Numbered from the stretch's first letter, positions 34,762 through 43,549 are shown. The stretch is DNA of 64,000 nucleotides from Nocardioides sp. GY 10113 (GCF_004919105.1 NZ_STGK01000018.1:30116-94115); one strand, 5' to 3'. The notes: generated from the letters alone by a model not told the origin. Made by a program: numbers and translations.

Positions 34762-34831
34762 GGGTGTGTCCTTCTCCTGTGGTGGTGCTCGGTGGTTCGT
34801 GTGGTGGTGGTCGGTGGTGGGTGTCCGGTCG

Positions 34832-36481
34832 TCACTCGACGAGGACGAGGGCCTTGGGGCCGGTGCCGGTGTACTCGCCCTCGCCGCCGCGGGCGGGGGC
34901 GAACTCGGGGAGGGCGTTCTCGCTGAAGAGCACGACCCTCACCTCCTCCACCCCGCTGGGCCGGCCGTCGATCCCGTTAAGGGCGCTCACGGTGCCGGGC
35001 GAGGTCCGGGTCGCGGCGAGGTCCTGGTCGGTGATGAAGCCCGGAACGAAGCGGATGATCGGCCAGGACTTCGTGCCGTTCGACGCGTCGGAGGCCAGGA
35101 CGGGGAGCCAGAGGAACCGCGGGGAGGCAAAGATGTCGGCGGAGAGGGCCTGGGTGCCGACCGAGTTGCCCGCCACCAGGTCGCCGATGTGTGCGCCGTT
35201 GGTGATGAAGCAGGTCAGCAGGTCGTCGTTGAGGTGCTTGCCGTTGACGTCGCCGGGTGTACGACCGTCGTCCTGGTTGCGGCTGCAGTTGCTGGTCGAG
35301 TTGGCGTCCAAGCGCCCGGGAAGCCCGCCCGAGCCGGTGATGAGGCCGTCGTTGGTCGCCGCCCGATCCAACCCGGGCTTCGAGGCGACGCAGTTGGTGC
35401 CGTCGACGGGAATATGCACTGACTCGACGCTTCCGGGCTGGTGGTCGCACGTCCAACCGGCTATCGAGGGGGCGCTCGGGTGGGTCGCCAGGGACGGCTG
35501 GATGCCCTTGATCATGTTCCAGGCGAGCCAGCTGCCGCTGTTCGTGTCGTTGCGGGGGAGGTCGAGGGTGCCGAAGTTGCCTCGATTTCGATCGTCGCAG
35601 TAGAGCCGCTCGTCGCCGACCGTGAACGGCTGGGCGTCCGACGTATCCGAGTACTCGCCGGCCTTCATCACCCGGACGTACCAGACGCCTTCCGCGGCCA
35701 GCACCGCGGACGGCACGGTGACCGTGATCGGGCCCGAGTTGCTGGAGGACGGCGGGTTCACGGTGACCGGCTGGTGGTCCGTCGCGGCTGCGCCCGTGAA
35801 CGTGACAGCGTCGACGTCCTTGAGTTGGCTGCCGGTCAGCGTGATCTGGGCCGAGGTGGTCCCGGCGGGGACGCTGGTCGGGCTGATCGTGAAGGTGGCA
35901 TTGACGGTCGTCGCCGAGGTCGGGGTCAGCGGCGGCACCGTAGGGACCGTCGTCGCACCGCTCGAGTCCCGGATGGTCTGGGCGCCGCTGTCGCACCCAT
36001 CGACCGCGAAGAACGGCAGCGTGGTGCCGGCCACGGCGGACCTGATCTGCGCGGCGGCGTACGCCTGCACGTCCAGGCCGTCCTCGGAGCTGATCACTCG
36101 TCCGAGCGTGTAGTCGACGTGCGCCTGGGGCGCCCAGAGACTCACCTTCCAGCCGGAGCACTCGATGTACCCGTCCTCCTTGGCCCCGTTGCCGAGGTCC
36201 ACGGTGACCTGGCCCGGCACGCTGTTCTCGGACTTGTTCAGAAACTCCTCCGCGGTGCTGATCACCTCGGGGTTGCAGGGCCCGGGCGCGGTCAGCTCGG
36301 ACGCCGCCGCCATCACCGCGAGGTCGACGTCGGTCTGGAGGAGAGATTTCTTCGCGTAGGCCTGTCCGAAGTCGACCGCCAGCGCACCGAAGCCGAACAG
36401 CACCACCGCCAGGAGCCCGAAGATGACGGCGGTTGCGCCGCGCTCGTCGCGACGGCGCGAGCGGGATCGCGCGGGAGCCAT
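34832..36481 (-). CDS. TadG-like pilus assembly protein with IPT/TIG-like domain
   Basis: The 549-residue protein begins with a Tad-like helix (ERGATAVIFGLLAVVLFGFGALAVDFGQAYAKKSLLQTDVDLAVMAAASEL), the signature of TadG/TadE-like proteins. The processing-site Glu is replaced by Ile, so it is probably not cleaved as a pilin. Residues 195-290 form an IPT/TIG-like beta domain (SPTSVPAGTTSAQITLTG), and the remainder is a large extracellular domain with several cysteines. Its DNA has more A/T at third codon positions than the surrounding tad genes. It probably forms or stabilises the pilus base outside the membrane. The start lies one base after the TadE stop. Confidence 0.85.
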   Translation of the reverse strand: MAPARSRSRRRDERGATAVIFGLLAVVLFGFGALAVDFGQAYAKKSLLQTDVDLAVMAAASELTAPGPCNPEVISTAEEFLNKSENSVPGQVTVDLGNGAKEDGYIECSGWKVSLWAPQAHVDYTLGRVISSEDGLDVQAYAAAQIRSAVAGTTLPFFAVDGCDSGAQTIRDSSGATTVPTVPPLTPTSATTVNATFTISPTSVPAGTTSAQITLTGSQLKDVDAVTFTGAAATDHQPVTVNPPSSSNSGPITVTVPSAVLAAEGVWYVRVMKAGEYSDTSDAQPFTVGDERLYCDDRNRGNFGTLDLPRNDTNSGSWLAWNMIKGIQPSLATHPSAPSIAGWTCDHQPGSVESVHIPVDGTNCVASKPGLDRAATNDGLITGSGGLPGRLDANSTSNCSRNQDDGRTPGDVNGKHLNDDLLTCFITNGAHIGDLVAGNSVGTQALSADIFASPRFLWLPVLASDASNGTKSWPIIRFVPGFITDQDLAATRTSPGTVSALNGIDGRPSGVEEVRVVLFSENALPEFAPARGGEGEYTGTGPKALVLVE

Positions 36482-36482
36482 C

Positions 36483-36902
36483 TCAGCACCCCCCGGCCGG
36501 CAGGTTCTCGACCCGTGATGTGGCGCTCTTGTCCACGCCCGCGCTGAAGCCCGGGAAGAAGTGCAGGTTGATGGTCGTGAAGGAGACCCGCACCGTGATG
36601 TCGTCCCCGACCTCGAGCGGGCTGGCGCTCCGGGTGACGCCGATCGCGGGGGTGCTGTCGACCGGGGGGCCGGTGAGCCGGTCGTTGGCCGTGCCCTGGA
36701 TGCCGGCGCTGTCGCACGGGTGCACCGCGGCGTACCGCGCCGCCTCTCGGGCCGCGTGGCCGCCGACCTGCCAGGCCCAGAACCACAGGCTGAACTGGAT
36801 GATCCCGATCACCAGCATGACGAGGATAGGCGCGATCAGCCCGAACTCGAGCGCCGCGGCTCCGCGCTCGCGGCGGTTCCTCGCATGGGCGTGTGAGACC
36901 AC
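36483..36902 (-). CDS. TadE family pseudopilin
   Basis: The 139-residue protein has a pilin-like N terminus, RRERGAAALEFGLIAPILVMLVIGIIQFSLWFW, with a prepilin cleavage site after Gly and Glu at position five, then WQVGGHAAREAARYAAV. TadE is a minor pseudopilin processed by the prepilin peptidase. The GTG start at 36902 is preceded by a GGGGG-rich site. As the first gene of the minus-strand tad run, its promoter must lie in 36903-37060. Confidence 0.87.
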   Translation of the reverse strand: MVSHAHARNRRERGAAALEFGLIAPILVMLVIGIIQFSLWFWAWQVGGHAAREAARYAAVHPCDSAGIQGTANDRLTGPPVDSTPAIGVTRSASPLEVGDDITVRVSFTTINLHFFPGFSAGVDKSATSRVENLPAGGC

Positions 36903-37230
36903 TTCTACCCCCCGGTCTAGTCGAGCTGGTGCCCGGCAGGGCGAGAGTCAACGGCGATCCGGAGGGCTGACCTCAGCGAAGCCTCGGGCAGTTACTCAAT
37001 CTGGAGTATGTGCGACACGTGTTGGTCGGGGCGGCCGCGACGGGCTCGGTGATCCTGCGCGGCGAACGCCCCGCGCCGGTCGGGGCGGGGCGTTCGGGGC
37101 ACGTCGTCTGCGACACCGCATGTGCGCGTGTCAGCCGCCGGGGGCGAGGGTGCGCCGACTGTCGGACGCGAGCAGACCGAGCCCCACAGACTGACGGAAC
37201 CCTCCCCGGTCGACGGATACAGACGTTCGG
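36903..37230. other. Non-coding stretch upstream of tadE
   Basis: No gene is recognisable here. It should contain the tad operon promoter (minus strand). The short inverted repeat TACTC-N6-GAGTA lies at 36993-37008, about 90 bases upstream of tadE, and a strong hairpin lies at 37063-37096. A clear -35/-10 pair could not be assigned. Confidence 0.5.
37063..37096. terminator. Hairpin upstream of the tad operon
   Basis: CGAACGCCCCGC (37063-37074) and its exact complement (37085-37096) form a 12-bp stem around a ten-base loop. It lies between tadE and a broken stress-protein gene, and may insulate the tad promoter from upstream transcription. Direction is undecided. Confidence 0.55.
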
Positions 37231-37530
37231 ATGCCGATCGTGGTGGGCGACATCCCCTCACCAGAAGGCATCGCGGCCATCGACTACGCGGTCGGGCGGT
37301 CGGGGCGGTCGAGCGCGACGGCGGTCGCCGCGTGGTGGTCAACTCGGGCGTGCGTGGCAACGACTCCGACCCCTCGTTCACCTCCGCCGTGGGCTGGGAC
37401 GAGTGCCCACTGGCTAGGGCGTCGAGCACGAGCTGCGGCAGCCGGCCGCCGCCCAGTCGCTCGCCGAGGAGACCCTGTCGACGGTCGACGAGGTGGTCGC
37501 CGACCTGATCGGACCCCGCAAGCGCCACCG
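37231..37530 (+). pseudogene. Broken universal stress protein (UspA family)
   Basis: Three parts of a UspA-type protein occur in order but in three frames. MPIVVGDIPSPEGIAAIDYAVG begins at 37231. RRVVVNSGVRGNDSDPSF with TSAVGWDE follows in the next frame. Then comes GVEHELRQPAAAQSLAEETL with STVDEVVADLIG near 37418-37510. The ATP-binding GxxG(x)9GS/T motif and C terminus are missing. At least two frameshifts plus loss of the end show decay; base-calling errors could explain the shifts but not the lost C terminus. Confidence 0.8.
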
Positions 37531-37571
37531 CGACGCGGGGAACCGGGGCTCCGAGCGCGGCCGCTGCGCGC

Positions 37572-37700
37572 TCACAGGTCGCGCATCGTGCGCCGCGGCT
37601 CCTCGCGGTCCGCGCGCATCACGTTGAGGACGGCCAGCGCCAGGCCGCCCCAGATCACCAGCATCGCCACGATCATCATGATCACCGCGGTCGCGCTCAT
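37572..37700 (-). CDS. metS: MetS-type small subunit of methionine/alanine importer
   Basis: A 42-residue protein with one membrane helix (AVIMMIVAMLVIWGGLALAVLNVM) and a basic tail (RADREEPRRTMRDL). It overlaps the end of the large transporter gene (ATGA at 37697-37700). This is the layout of Corynebacterium MetPS, where the small subunit is needed for secondary uptake of methionine and alanine. It is too short to be convincing alone; the overlap and the helix/basic-tail pattern make the call. Confidence 0.85.
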   Translation of the reverse strand: MSATAVIMMIVAMLVIWGGLALAVLNVMRADREEPRRTMRDL

Positions 37701-39229
37701 CGGTGCACCTCCTCGGGGATCTCCAGGCTCGTTCTCCTGCTCCAGGGCAGAGCCGAGATCACCGCCGCCACCAGGACCACCCCGATCGCCGCTCCCCAGC
37801 CGAACCAGTTGAGCAGCCAGTCGGGGTAGCCGCCGTACGGCTCGTCGAGCGCGTCGACCAGCTCCTGGACCAGGACGTAGGTGAGCACGATCGGGGCGAG
37901 CACGGCGACCAGCGCGGACCACCACGTGCCCAGCGGGAACGAGCCGAACTCGTTGAGGTGGGCCCGGATCGTGTGCAGGTCGCGGAACCACCAGGAGACC
38001 GCGACCATGCTGCAGACCGCGACCAGCAGGATGCCGAACCGGTTGATGAAGTGGTCGGCGGTGTCGAGGATCGGCACGCCGGTGGTGGTCGCGAAGAAGA
38101 CCACGCTCACCGTGGCGGTCGGGATGCCGACGACGAGCGAGGCCGCCACCCGGGTCAGCGCCAGCTTGTCGCGCACCGCGGAGATCACCACCTCGATGAC
38201 GCTGACCAGCGACGTCAGGCCCGCCAGCACCAGGCAGCCGAAGAAGAGCACGCCGATCAGGGCGCCGGCCGGGGCCTCGGAGATGATCGTGGGGAAAGCG
38301 ACGAAGGCCAGGCCCAGCCCGTCGCTGGCGACCTCGTTCACCGCCACCCCGTTGGCCTGTGCCAGGAACCCGAGCGCGGCGAAGACGCCGATCCCGGCGA
38401 GCAGCTCGAAGGCGGAGTTGGAGAAGCCCACCACCAGGCCCGAACCGGTCATGTCGGTGCGCCGGCCGACGTAGGAGGCGTACGTGATCATGATCCCGAA
38501 GCCGACGGACAGGGAGAAGAAGATCTGGCCGAAGGCGGCTGCCCAGACCGCGGTGTCGCCGAGCGCGCCCCAGTCCGGCGTGAACAGCGCGTCCAGTCCC
38601 TCGGCGGCGCCGGGCAGGAAGAGCGCCCGCACCACCAGTGCTGCGAACGCCACCACCAGCACCGGGATGAAGACCACCGCCACGGCGCCGATGCCGCGCT
38701 GGACGCCGGCCACCATGATCACCAGCACCGCGATCCAGACCAGCAGCAGCGGCCACAGCACGCCGGGCACGAAGTCGAGGCCGACGCTCGGCTGCTCGGC
38801 GACCTGGAGGAAGTCGCCGAAGAAGAAGCCGTTGGGGTCCTCGCCCCAGGAGTGGTCGAAGCTGAAGAAGGTGTAGCGCACCGCCCAGGCGATGATCACC
38901 GCGTAGTACACCGCGATCACCGCGCAGATCCCCACCTGCCACCAGCCGAGCACCTCCCCGCCGCGGTGCATCCGGCGGAACGAGAGCGGGGCCGAGCCGC
39001 GGTAGCGGTGCCCGATGCCGTAGTCCATCAGCAGGAACGGCAGCCCTGCCGTCAGCAGGGCGACCAGGTAGGGGATGACGAACGCGCCGCCGCCATTCTC
39101 GTAGGCGACGTAGGGGAAGCGCCAGATGTTCCCCAGACCGACCGCCGACCCGATGGCGGCCAGGATGAACACCCGGCGCGACGCGAAGGACCCGCGCTCG
39201 TGCTGGTCCGACGTGGCTGGCTCCGTCAT
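37697..39229 (-). CDS. metP: Sodium-dependent amino-acid transporter, NSS family (MetP type)
   Basis: The 510-residue protein has about twelve membrane helices and the NSS signature AAIGSAVGLGNIWRFPYVAYENGGGAFVIPY in helix 1, where Na+ and substrate bind. Helix 6 reads FFSLSVGFGIMITYASY. With the small subunit after it, it matches MetP, which imports methionine and alanine with Na+. The start ATG 39229 is chosen because AGGGAGG lies seven bases before it; an upstream in-frame GTG at 39268 would add 13 unlikely residues. Confidence 0.88.
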   Translation of the reverse strand: MTEPATSDQHERGSFASRRVFILAAIGSAVGLGNIWRFPYVAYENGGGAFVIPYLVALLTAGLPFLLMDYGIGHRYRGSAPLSFRRMHRGGEVLGWWQVGICAVIAVYYAVIIAWAVRYTFFSFDHSWGEDPNGFFFGDFLQVAEQPSVGLDFVPGVLWPLLLVWIAVLVIMVAGVQRGIGAVAVVFIPVLVVAFAALVVRALFLPGAAEGLDALFTPDWGALGDTAVWAAAFGQIFFSLSVGFGIMITYASYVGRRTDMTGSGLVVGFSNSAFELLAGIGVFAALGFLAQANGVAVNEVASDGLGLAFVAFPTIISEAPAGALIGVLFFGCLVLAGLTSLVSVIEVVISAVRDKLALTRVAASLVVGIPTATVSVVFFATTTGVPILDTADHFINRFGILLVAVCSMVAVSWWFRDLHTIRAHLNEFGSFPLGTWWSALVAVLAPIVLTYVLVQELVDALDEPYGGYPDWLLNWFGWGAAIGVVLVAAVISALPWSRRTSLEIPEEVHR

Positions 39230-39346
39230 CGGCTCGCCTCCCTCGTCCGGCGTCGGCCGGTCCTCCACTACTAGTGCACGACGAGGGGCCAGGCAAGGGG
39301 TACGGGGCGGGCACCGAGTGCCGGCGGCGTGCTCGCCGGGGGGCGG

Positions 39347-39814
39347 CTACTCGGAGCGGCGCGCCAGCGAGCCGGCGTACTGCACCATGGTGCGGTCGTA
39401 GTCGGCGATGAGCCGCTCGCACCGGTCGACGAGCCGGTCGAAGGCGCTGCCGTCGGCGTAGACGCCGACGCGGGCGTCGTACGCGCGCTGCTCGCGGGCG
39501 AGCGCGCGCCGCAGCGCCTCCTGCGCGGCGGCCGCGGTCGTGGTCCGGGCGAAGACCCGTTCCACCCCGGCGGCGACCACCACCACGAAGCCGAGGGTCG
39601 GTGCGACCCACGCGGGGGCGCCGACGGCCTCGCTGAGGGGGACCCCGGCGCCAGCGACGATCACCAGGATCCAGAGCGCCTGGATGCCGACGTTCCGCAG
39701 CATCGCCTCCCGCTCCCCGGCGCGGATCCGGGTGCTGATGTCGTCGAGGTACCGCCGCCGGTTCTCGTCGATGCGCTGGGGTGGGCGGTCGGGCGGGGGA
39801 CCGAGCGGGCTCAT
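39347..39814 (-). CDS. DUF4231-like membrane protein
   Basis: A 155-residue protein with two adjacent membrane helices (LWILVIVAGAGVPLSEAVG and APTLGFVVVVAAGVERVF) between helical cytoplasmic ends. The C-terminal part, RAYDARVGVYADGSAFDRLVDRCERLIADYD, fits the DUF4231/SLATT-like layout. Some SLATT-fold proteins are pore-forming effectors in nucleotide-signalling defence systems, but there is no nucleotide-sensing partner here, so no such role is claimed. Confidence 0.72.
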   Translation of the reverse strand: MSPLGPPPDRPPQRIDENRRRYLDDISTRIRAGEREAMLRNVGIQALWILVIVAGAGVPLSEAVGAPAWVAPTLGFVVVVAAGVERVFARTTTAAAAQEALRRALAREQRAYDARVGVYADGSAFDRLVDRCERLIADYDRTMVQYAGSLARRSE

Positions 39815-39945
39815 GGGCGGCCACGCTAGTGCCCGACCGGGACGTTCGTCCCGGGGGGTGCCGGGCCTGCGGGCGGCGGAGCAGCGTCGAGCCTCACGGC
39901 GCGCCTGCCGCCAGGGCAGACGCCGCGTCCTCCCAGGGGTCTCGG

Positions 39946-40830
39946 ATGGCGCTCTGCACGCCTGCGGTCGTCGGGCCGCTCACCGGCTGGAGTCGCAGCG
40001 TCCTCGTCGAGGGGGCGATGCCGGGGGCCACGGTCGAGCTCCGGGAGGGAGAGCCTGGGGGGCGCCGTGGTCGCCAGAGCCGTCGTCAGTGGTGGTCGTG
40101 ATCGGCTGGACGTCGAGCCGGCGGTCACGTTGAGGTCGGGGGAGTCGCTCGTCGCGTGGCAGGAACGGTCGGGTGACGCGAGTGCGTGGACGAGCCCCGA
40201 CCTCGCCGAGACCGTGTGGCCGACCCCGGACGACTGGTCGCGGGTCCCGCCGCCCTGGATCCGTAGCCGGCTGTTCTCGTGCGGTGCGGCGGTGTGGGTG
40301 GCCGGCTGCGTGCCCGGCGCGATGGTCCCGGTGGCCGGTGGCGGCACGACGTTCGGTCGCGGGCTCGCGAACGAGGGTGACGCTCGGCTGCGGCTCGACG
40401 TGCCGTTCCCGTACGGCGGCTCGACCGTTGCGGCGACGCCGTCGGCGCCGCCGGGGGGTTCGGCGCCCGCCGGGGCGTCGCAGGCGGGGACGGGCGCGTG
40501 GTGCCGCCCCCGGTCGCGGCCGGCGCGGGTCTGCCGCCGGTCGAGCTGGGCGGTGCTGCCCCGCGGGGGTGCGACGCTTCGATGGTGGTCGGCGGGTGGT
40601 CGGCGGGGTGGTCGACGGCGCCCGGGTCTCGGTGGACCGGGTGACGGAGGGGCGGACCGAGAGCGCCGTCTTCGACCTGGAGAGCCTGACGTATCTCTTC
40701 GGGACGCCGCTCGATCCGGGCGGCGGTGAGCTCACGGTGGCGCAGTCCCTGGACGGCCGCGAGGTGGCGGGCTCCGGGCCCGTCGACGTCCGGTTCGGCC
40801 CGGCCGAGGCACGCGAGCGACGAATGGACC
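39946..40830 (+). pseudogene. Frameshifted gene of three Ig-like repeats
   Basis: Coding sequence runs through all three plus frames. Frame one holds GWSRSVLVEGAMPGATVELREG (39946 to about 40055). The second holds VVARAVVSGGRDRLDVEP through CGAAVWVAGCVPGAMVPV to about 40480. The third holds VVGGVVDGARVSVDRV through GGELTVAQSLDGREVAGSG to about 40825. The motif Gxx(P/D)GAxVxV recurs near 40012, 40304 and 40605, a period of about 98 residues, each followed by a Gly-containing turn and an AxQ- or AT-type strand. The intact gene was thus a tandem Ig-like protein. At least two frameshifts disable it. Function unknown. Confidence 0.7.
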
Positions 40831-41192
40831 CTGATCTCACTCGATGCGTCCGCCCGGCCAAGGCGCCACCCGAAAGGCCCCCAGCCGGATCTGCAAGCGC
40901 GGGTTGCAGAAGGACCCCCATCCACCCCGACGCCTCGACAGCACCGCATCGATCCCAGCCATTCTGGTTGTGACGCCGGCGTTCGACGACCGCCCAAGTA
41001 GCCGATGCACTCCGCCGCGTTCCGCCCCACTTGGCCGCGCCCCGCTTGCCCTGGATGAGCGCATTCCTTCGGCTCGCCATTGGCAGGTGCAGGCCCGAGG
41101 GGTTGGATGGTTCATACGAACCTTGCGGTGGGAGCAGACGTGGCGGCGGCCGAAGGCACCGAAGGCTCACTCAGCGACGAAGAGGACGCACC
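40831..41192. other. Gene-free stretch before the VOC gene
   Basis: No convincing gene lies here on either strand. It contains the short inverted repeat GGTTC-ATAC-GAACC (41109-41122), about 70 bases before the VOC start, which may be an operator for the VOC/cupin pair. Base composition is lower in G+C than the flanking DNA. Confidence 0.45.
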
Positions 41193-41789
41193 GTGTCTGA
41201 TCCTGTGAGCGATGTCATCGGTGACTACCGGGCGTTCGCCGCCAAACAACGGCAGGCACTCCTCGATCGAGGAATCGACATCGGCCCCTACGACCTCAGT
41301 CACCTCGCTGTTCGCGTGGCGGAATGGGACGACTACCTACGCGTGCGTACTCTGCTCGAGCGCCATGCGGTCCTCAACAGCGAGAACGTCTGGAACGGTC
41401 GACCGATCTCCTTGATCGTGCTCGCCGAGCCCCTTGAGGTTCTCGACGGCAAGACCGTGCCGCTCATCGAGCTGATCCCTCCGGTGCACCAGCGCGTATA
41501 CAAGATGGGCTTGGAACATCTCGGTGTGGTGATCGGACCAGCCTTCGAGCAGTTCATCGAGGACCACAAGCCGGTGTTGACGGGGCAGCAGTTCCAGGGC
41601 CCTCACAGCAACCCAGATCCCGTGTACATCCTGTTCGAGGACTTCACGCACGTGAAGTTCTACCGGCTCTCGCTGCGAGCGTCGGTGGAGTTGGACGCCG
41701 GCCCCTTCAAGAACGGTTTCCGTCATGTCGAGGGCTGGGCCCCGCAGCGGCTCGTGACCGCCACCGGGCCCACGCCGCTGCCGCGCTGA
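41193..41789 (+). CDS. VOC family protein, YecM-like
   Basis: The 198-residue protein matches YecM-type VOC proteins: DIGPYDLSHLAVRVAEWDDYLRVRTLL, then LNSENVWNGRPISLIVLAEPL, then a short IELIPP strand and GLEHLGVVIG. It has the paired beta-alpha-beta modules of the glyoxalase fold; a metal-dependent activity is possible but not shown. GTG 41193 is chosen because AGAGGA lies six bases upstream. Codons ending in A or T are much more common than in neighbours (bases 41401-41460 are 63% G+C), suggesting transfer. It is followed 15 bases later by a cupin gene, probably co-transcribed. Confidence 0.78.
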   Translation: MSDPVSDVIGDYRAFAAKQRQALLDRGIDIGPYDLSHLAVRVAEWDDYLRVRTLLERHAVLNSENVWNGRPISLIVLAEPLEVLDGKTVPLIELIPPVHQRVYKMGLEHLGVVIGPAFEQFIEDHKPVLTGQQFQGPHSNPDPVYILFEDFTHVKFYRLSLRASVELDAGPFKNGFRHVEGWAPQRLVTATGPTPLPR

Positions 41790-41804
41790 CGGGACTCATG
41801 AGAG

Positions 41805-42221
41805 ATGAAGACCGCGACCGTCGACACCGCCGAGCGAGGCCGCTCGCCCCTAGGAGCGCACATCCGGTTCCTGATGAGCGGGCCGCACGGCAACATGATC
41901 CACTCCACCGTGCCGGCAGGGATGGTGGGCCACGCGTGCCACTTCCGAACCATCGACGAATACTGGTTCGTCCTCGCAGGCGAGGGCGAGGTCTGGCGCC
42001 GAGCGAAGGATGGCCACGAGAGCGTCACTCAACTGGTCCCCGGCGTCTGCGTCGACATTCCACTCGGCACGGCCTTTCAGTACCGCTGCTCCGGCCCGGC
42101 TCCCCTCGTCTTCACCTGCACCGCCATGCCCCCGTGGCCCGGGGACGATGAGGCCGTCCTCGTCCAGGGTCCGTGGGCGCCCCAACTTGGCCCGGGGTCC
42201 ACGCCTCCGGATCGGGAGTAG
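41805..42221 (+). CDS. Cupin domain protein
   Basis: A 138-residue single-domain cupin. The first cupin motif is GHACHFRTIDEYWFVLAGEGEVWRR (His, His, Glu as metal ligands) and the second is PGVCVDIPLGTAFQYRCSG, in which the usual His is replaced by Phe/Gln. Metal binding may therefore be incomplete. Small cupins act as isomerases, dioxygenases or sugar-binding sensors; which one cannot be decided. GAGAG precedes the ATG. It shares the lower G+C of the VOC gene and probably its transcript. Confidence 0.75.
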   Translation: MKTATVDTAERGRSPLGAHIRFLMSGPHGNMIHSTVPAGMVGHACHFRTIDEYWFVLAGEGEVWRRAKDGHESVTQLVPGVCVDIPLGTAFQYRCSGPAPLVFTCTAMPPWPGDDEAVLVQGPWAPQLGPGSTPPDRE

Positions 42222-42433
42222 CCGGCGCCGTGACATCTCCGGGCAGCCTTCCCAGGCTCGCTGGGGTCGGGAGAACCGGCGGATGCCTGACGGATGCGTC
42301 ACTTCGCCGCGATCGGGCGCCCCGCCGGAACCACGACACCTACGTCGTCGAGGTCGCCCGGCGCCGAATCGCGGCCGATCTCAGTCCGCACCCATTCCGC
42401 GCCGCGCCACCCCGAGGTCAGGCAGCGGCCGCC

Positions 42434-43549
42434 TCACCGAAGGTCGGCGAGGCTGGTCGTGCCATTGAGCACATCCGTGGCCAGGATGCGATGGGCGAGC
42501 TCCGGCTGCTCGAGCACGGGGCTGTGCGCGGAGTCACCGAAGACGTAGAGCCCCTTGACCGGCGCAGCCAGACGCCGGAGGTAGTCCTCGGCCAACGCGG
42601 TCACGCAGGTGTAGTCGAACCTGCCTTCGAGGAAGTACGCCGGGACCTCCAGGCTCGGCACCCGCTCGCGGAGGTCGATGTGGATGAACTGCTCCCACAG
42701 GCCGAAGCTGCGAGAGAAGGCGCGGCCACGCCACAGGTCGACCTTCTCGCGAACGCTGTAGCCACGGAAGCCGACCGAGCGCAGGAAGATCCCGGTGACC
42801 ACCGAGCGCATGTGGCGGGTGGTGCCCACTCCGAGGCCGTGCATCGCCTTGTCGCGCAACCGCAGGTACGCCGCGGGCGTTCCAGACGCAGTGACCGGCG
42901 CTGCCTCCAAGGCTCGCACCATCCGCCTGTTCCCCCGCGCGCGATAGGCGTCGAGCATGTAGTCGTAGGCGATCTCCTCCGACTCGATCTGGTGCACCAC
43001 CTGCGCCATGCCGATGTAGGCGCGATAGCGCTCGGGCGAGCGGGCTGCCGCCTGGATCGCGATGAAGCTGCCCCATGAGTGCCCGAGGATGAAGATCCTG
43101 TCCTGGTCGAAGCGCTCGCGGAGGTAGTCGGTCACCGCGAGGGTGTCCTCGACGAACTGCTCGATGGTCATCGACTCCGGCGGGATGGCCGGGTCGTAGG
43201 AGAGACCGGCGCCGCGCTGGTCCCACCAGGCCACCGTGAAGAGGTCTTCGAGGGCGGGCGGGTACCCGTCCGTGAGCACGTAGTCCGGCATCCCGGGCCC
43301 GCCGTGCACCCACAGGAGCACAGGGCGGGCAGGGTCGGCGCCAGTGATGACGATGCCCTGCGCGACACCCTCGATCTGGACCGACACCCTCGTCGCCGCC
43401 TTCCGGGGGCGCCCCCATCGCCGCACCCGTGTACGCCGGCCGCTGCTGGACACCCCTCCAGGCTCGCCGGTACCGGCGTTCGACGGCAGGGGCGGAGGAC
43501 GCGTACCGGTCGGGACCTTCCGCCTCACAGCCAGAGACGTTCGCCGCAT
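42434..43549 (-). CDS. Alpha/beta hydrolase, proline-iminopeptidase-like
   Basis: The 371-residue frame has the S33-type features. The oxyanion motif HGGPGMPDYVL is near residue 80, WWDQRGAGLSYDP follows, and the nucleophile elbow GHSWGS lies near 159. An acid in GRFDYTC and the catalytic His in DSAHSPVLEQPE complete the triad. Substrate is unknown; relatives cleave N-terminal prolines or small esters. The N terminus is doubtful: the first 50 residues from ATG 43549 are low-complexity and basic, homology begins near RVSVQIEGV, and a GTG near 43390 could be the true start. It stands alone after a 212-base gap (42222-42433) in which I see nothing. Confidence 0.8.
   Translation of the reverse strand: MRRTSLAVRRKVPTGTRPPPLPSNAGTGEPGGVSSSGRRTRVRRWGRPRKAATRVSVQIEGVAQGIVITGADPARPVLLWVHGGPGMPDYVLTDGYPPALEDLFTVAWWDQRGAGLSYDPAIPPESMTIEQFVEDTLAVTDYLRERFDQDRIFILGHSWGSFIAIQAAARSPERYRAYIGMAQVVHQIESEEIAYDYMLDAYRARGNRRMVRALEAAPVTASGTPAAYLRLRDKAMHGLGVGTTRHMRSVVTGIFLRSVGFRGYSVREKVDLWRGRAFSRSFGLWEQFIHIDLRERVPSLEVPAYFLEGRFDYTCVTALAEDYLRRLAAPVKGLYVFGDSAHSPVLEQPELAHRILATDVLNGTTSLADLR

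Noticed and set aside
34762..34831. GT-rich 70-base stretch before cpaB as a regulatory repeat
   Set aside because: The units are irregular and it is simply the short leader of cpaB with its ribosome binding site.
39347..39814. Defence role for the DUF4231/SLATT-like protein
   Set aside because: Defence systems of this kind need a nucleotide cyclase or sensor next to the effector; none is present.
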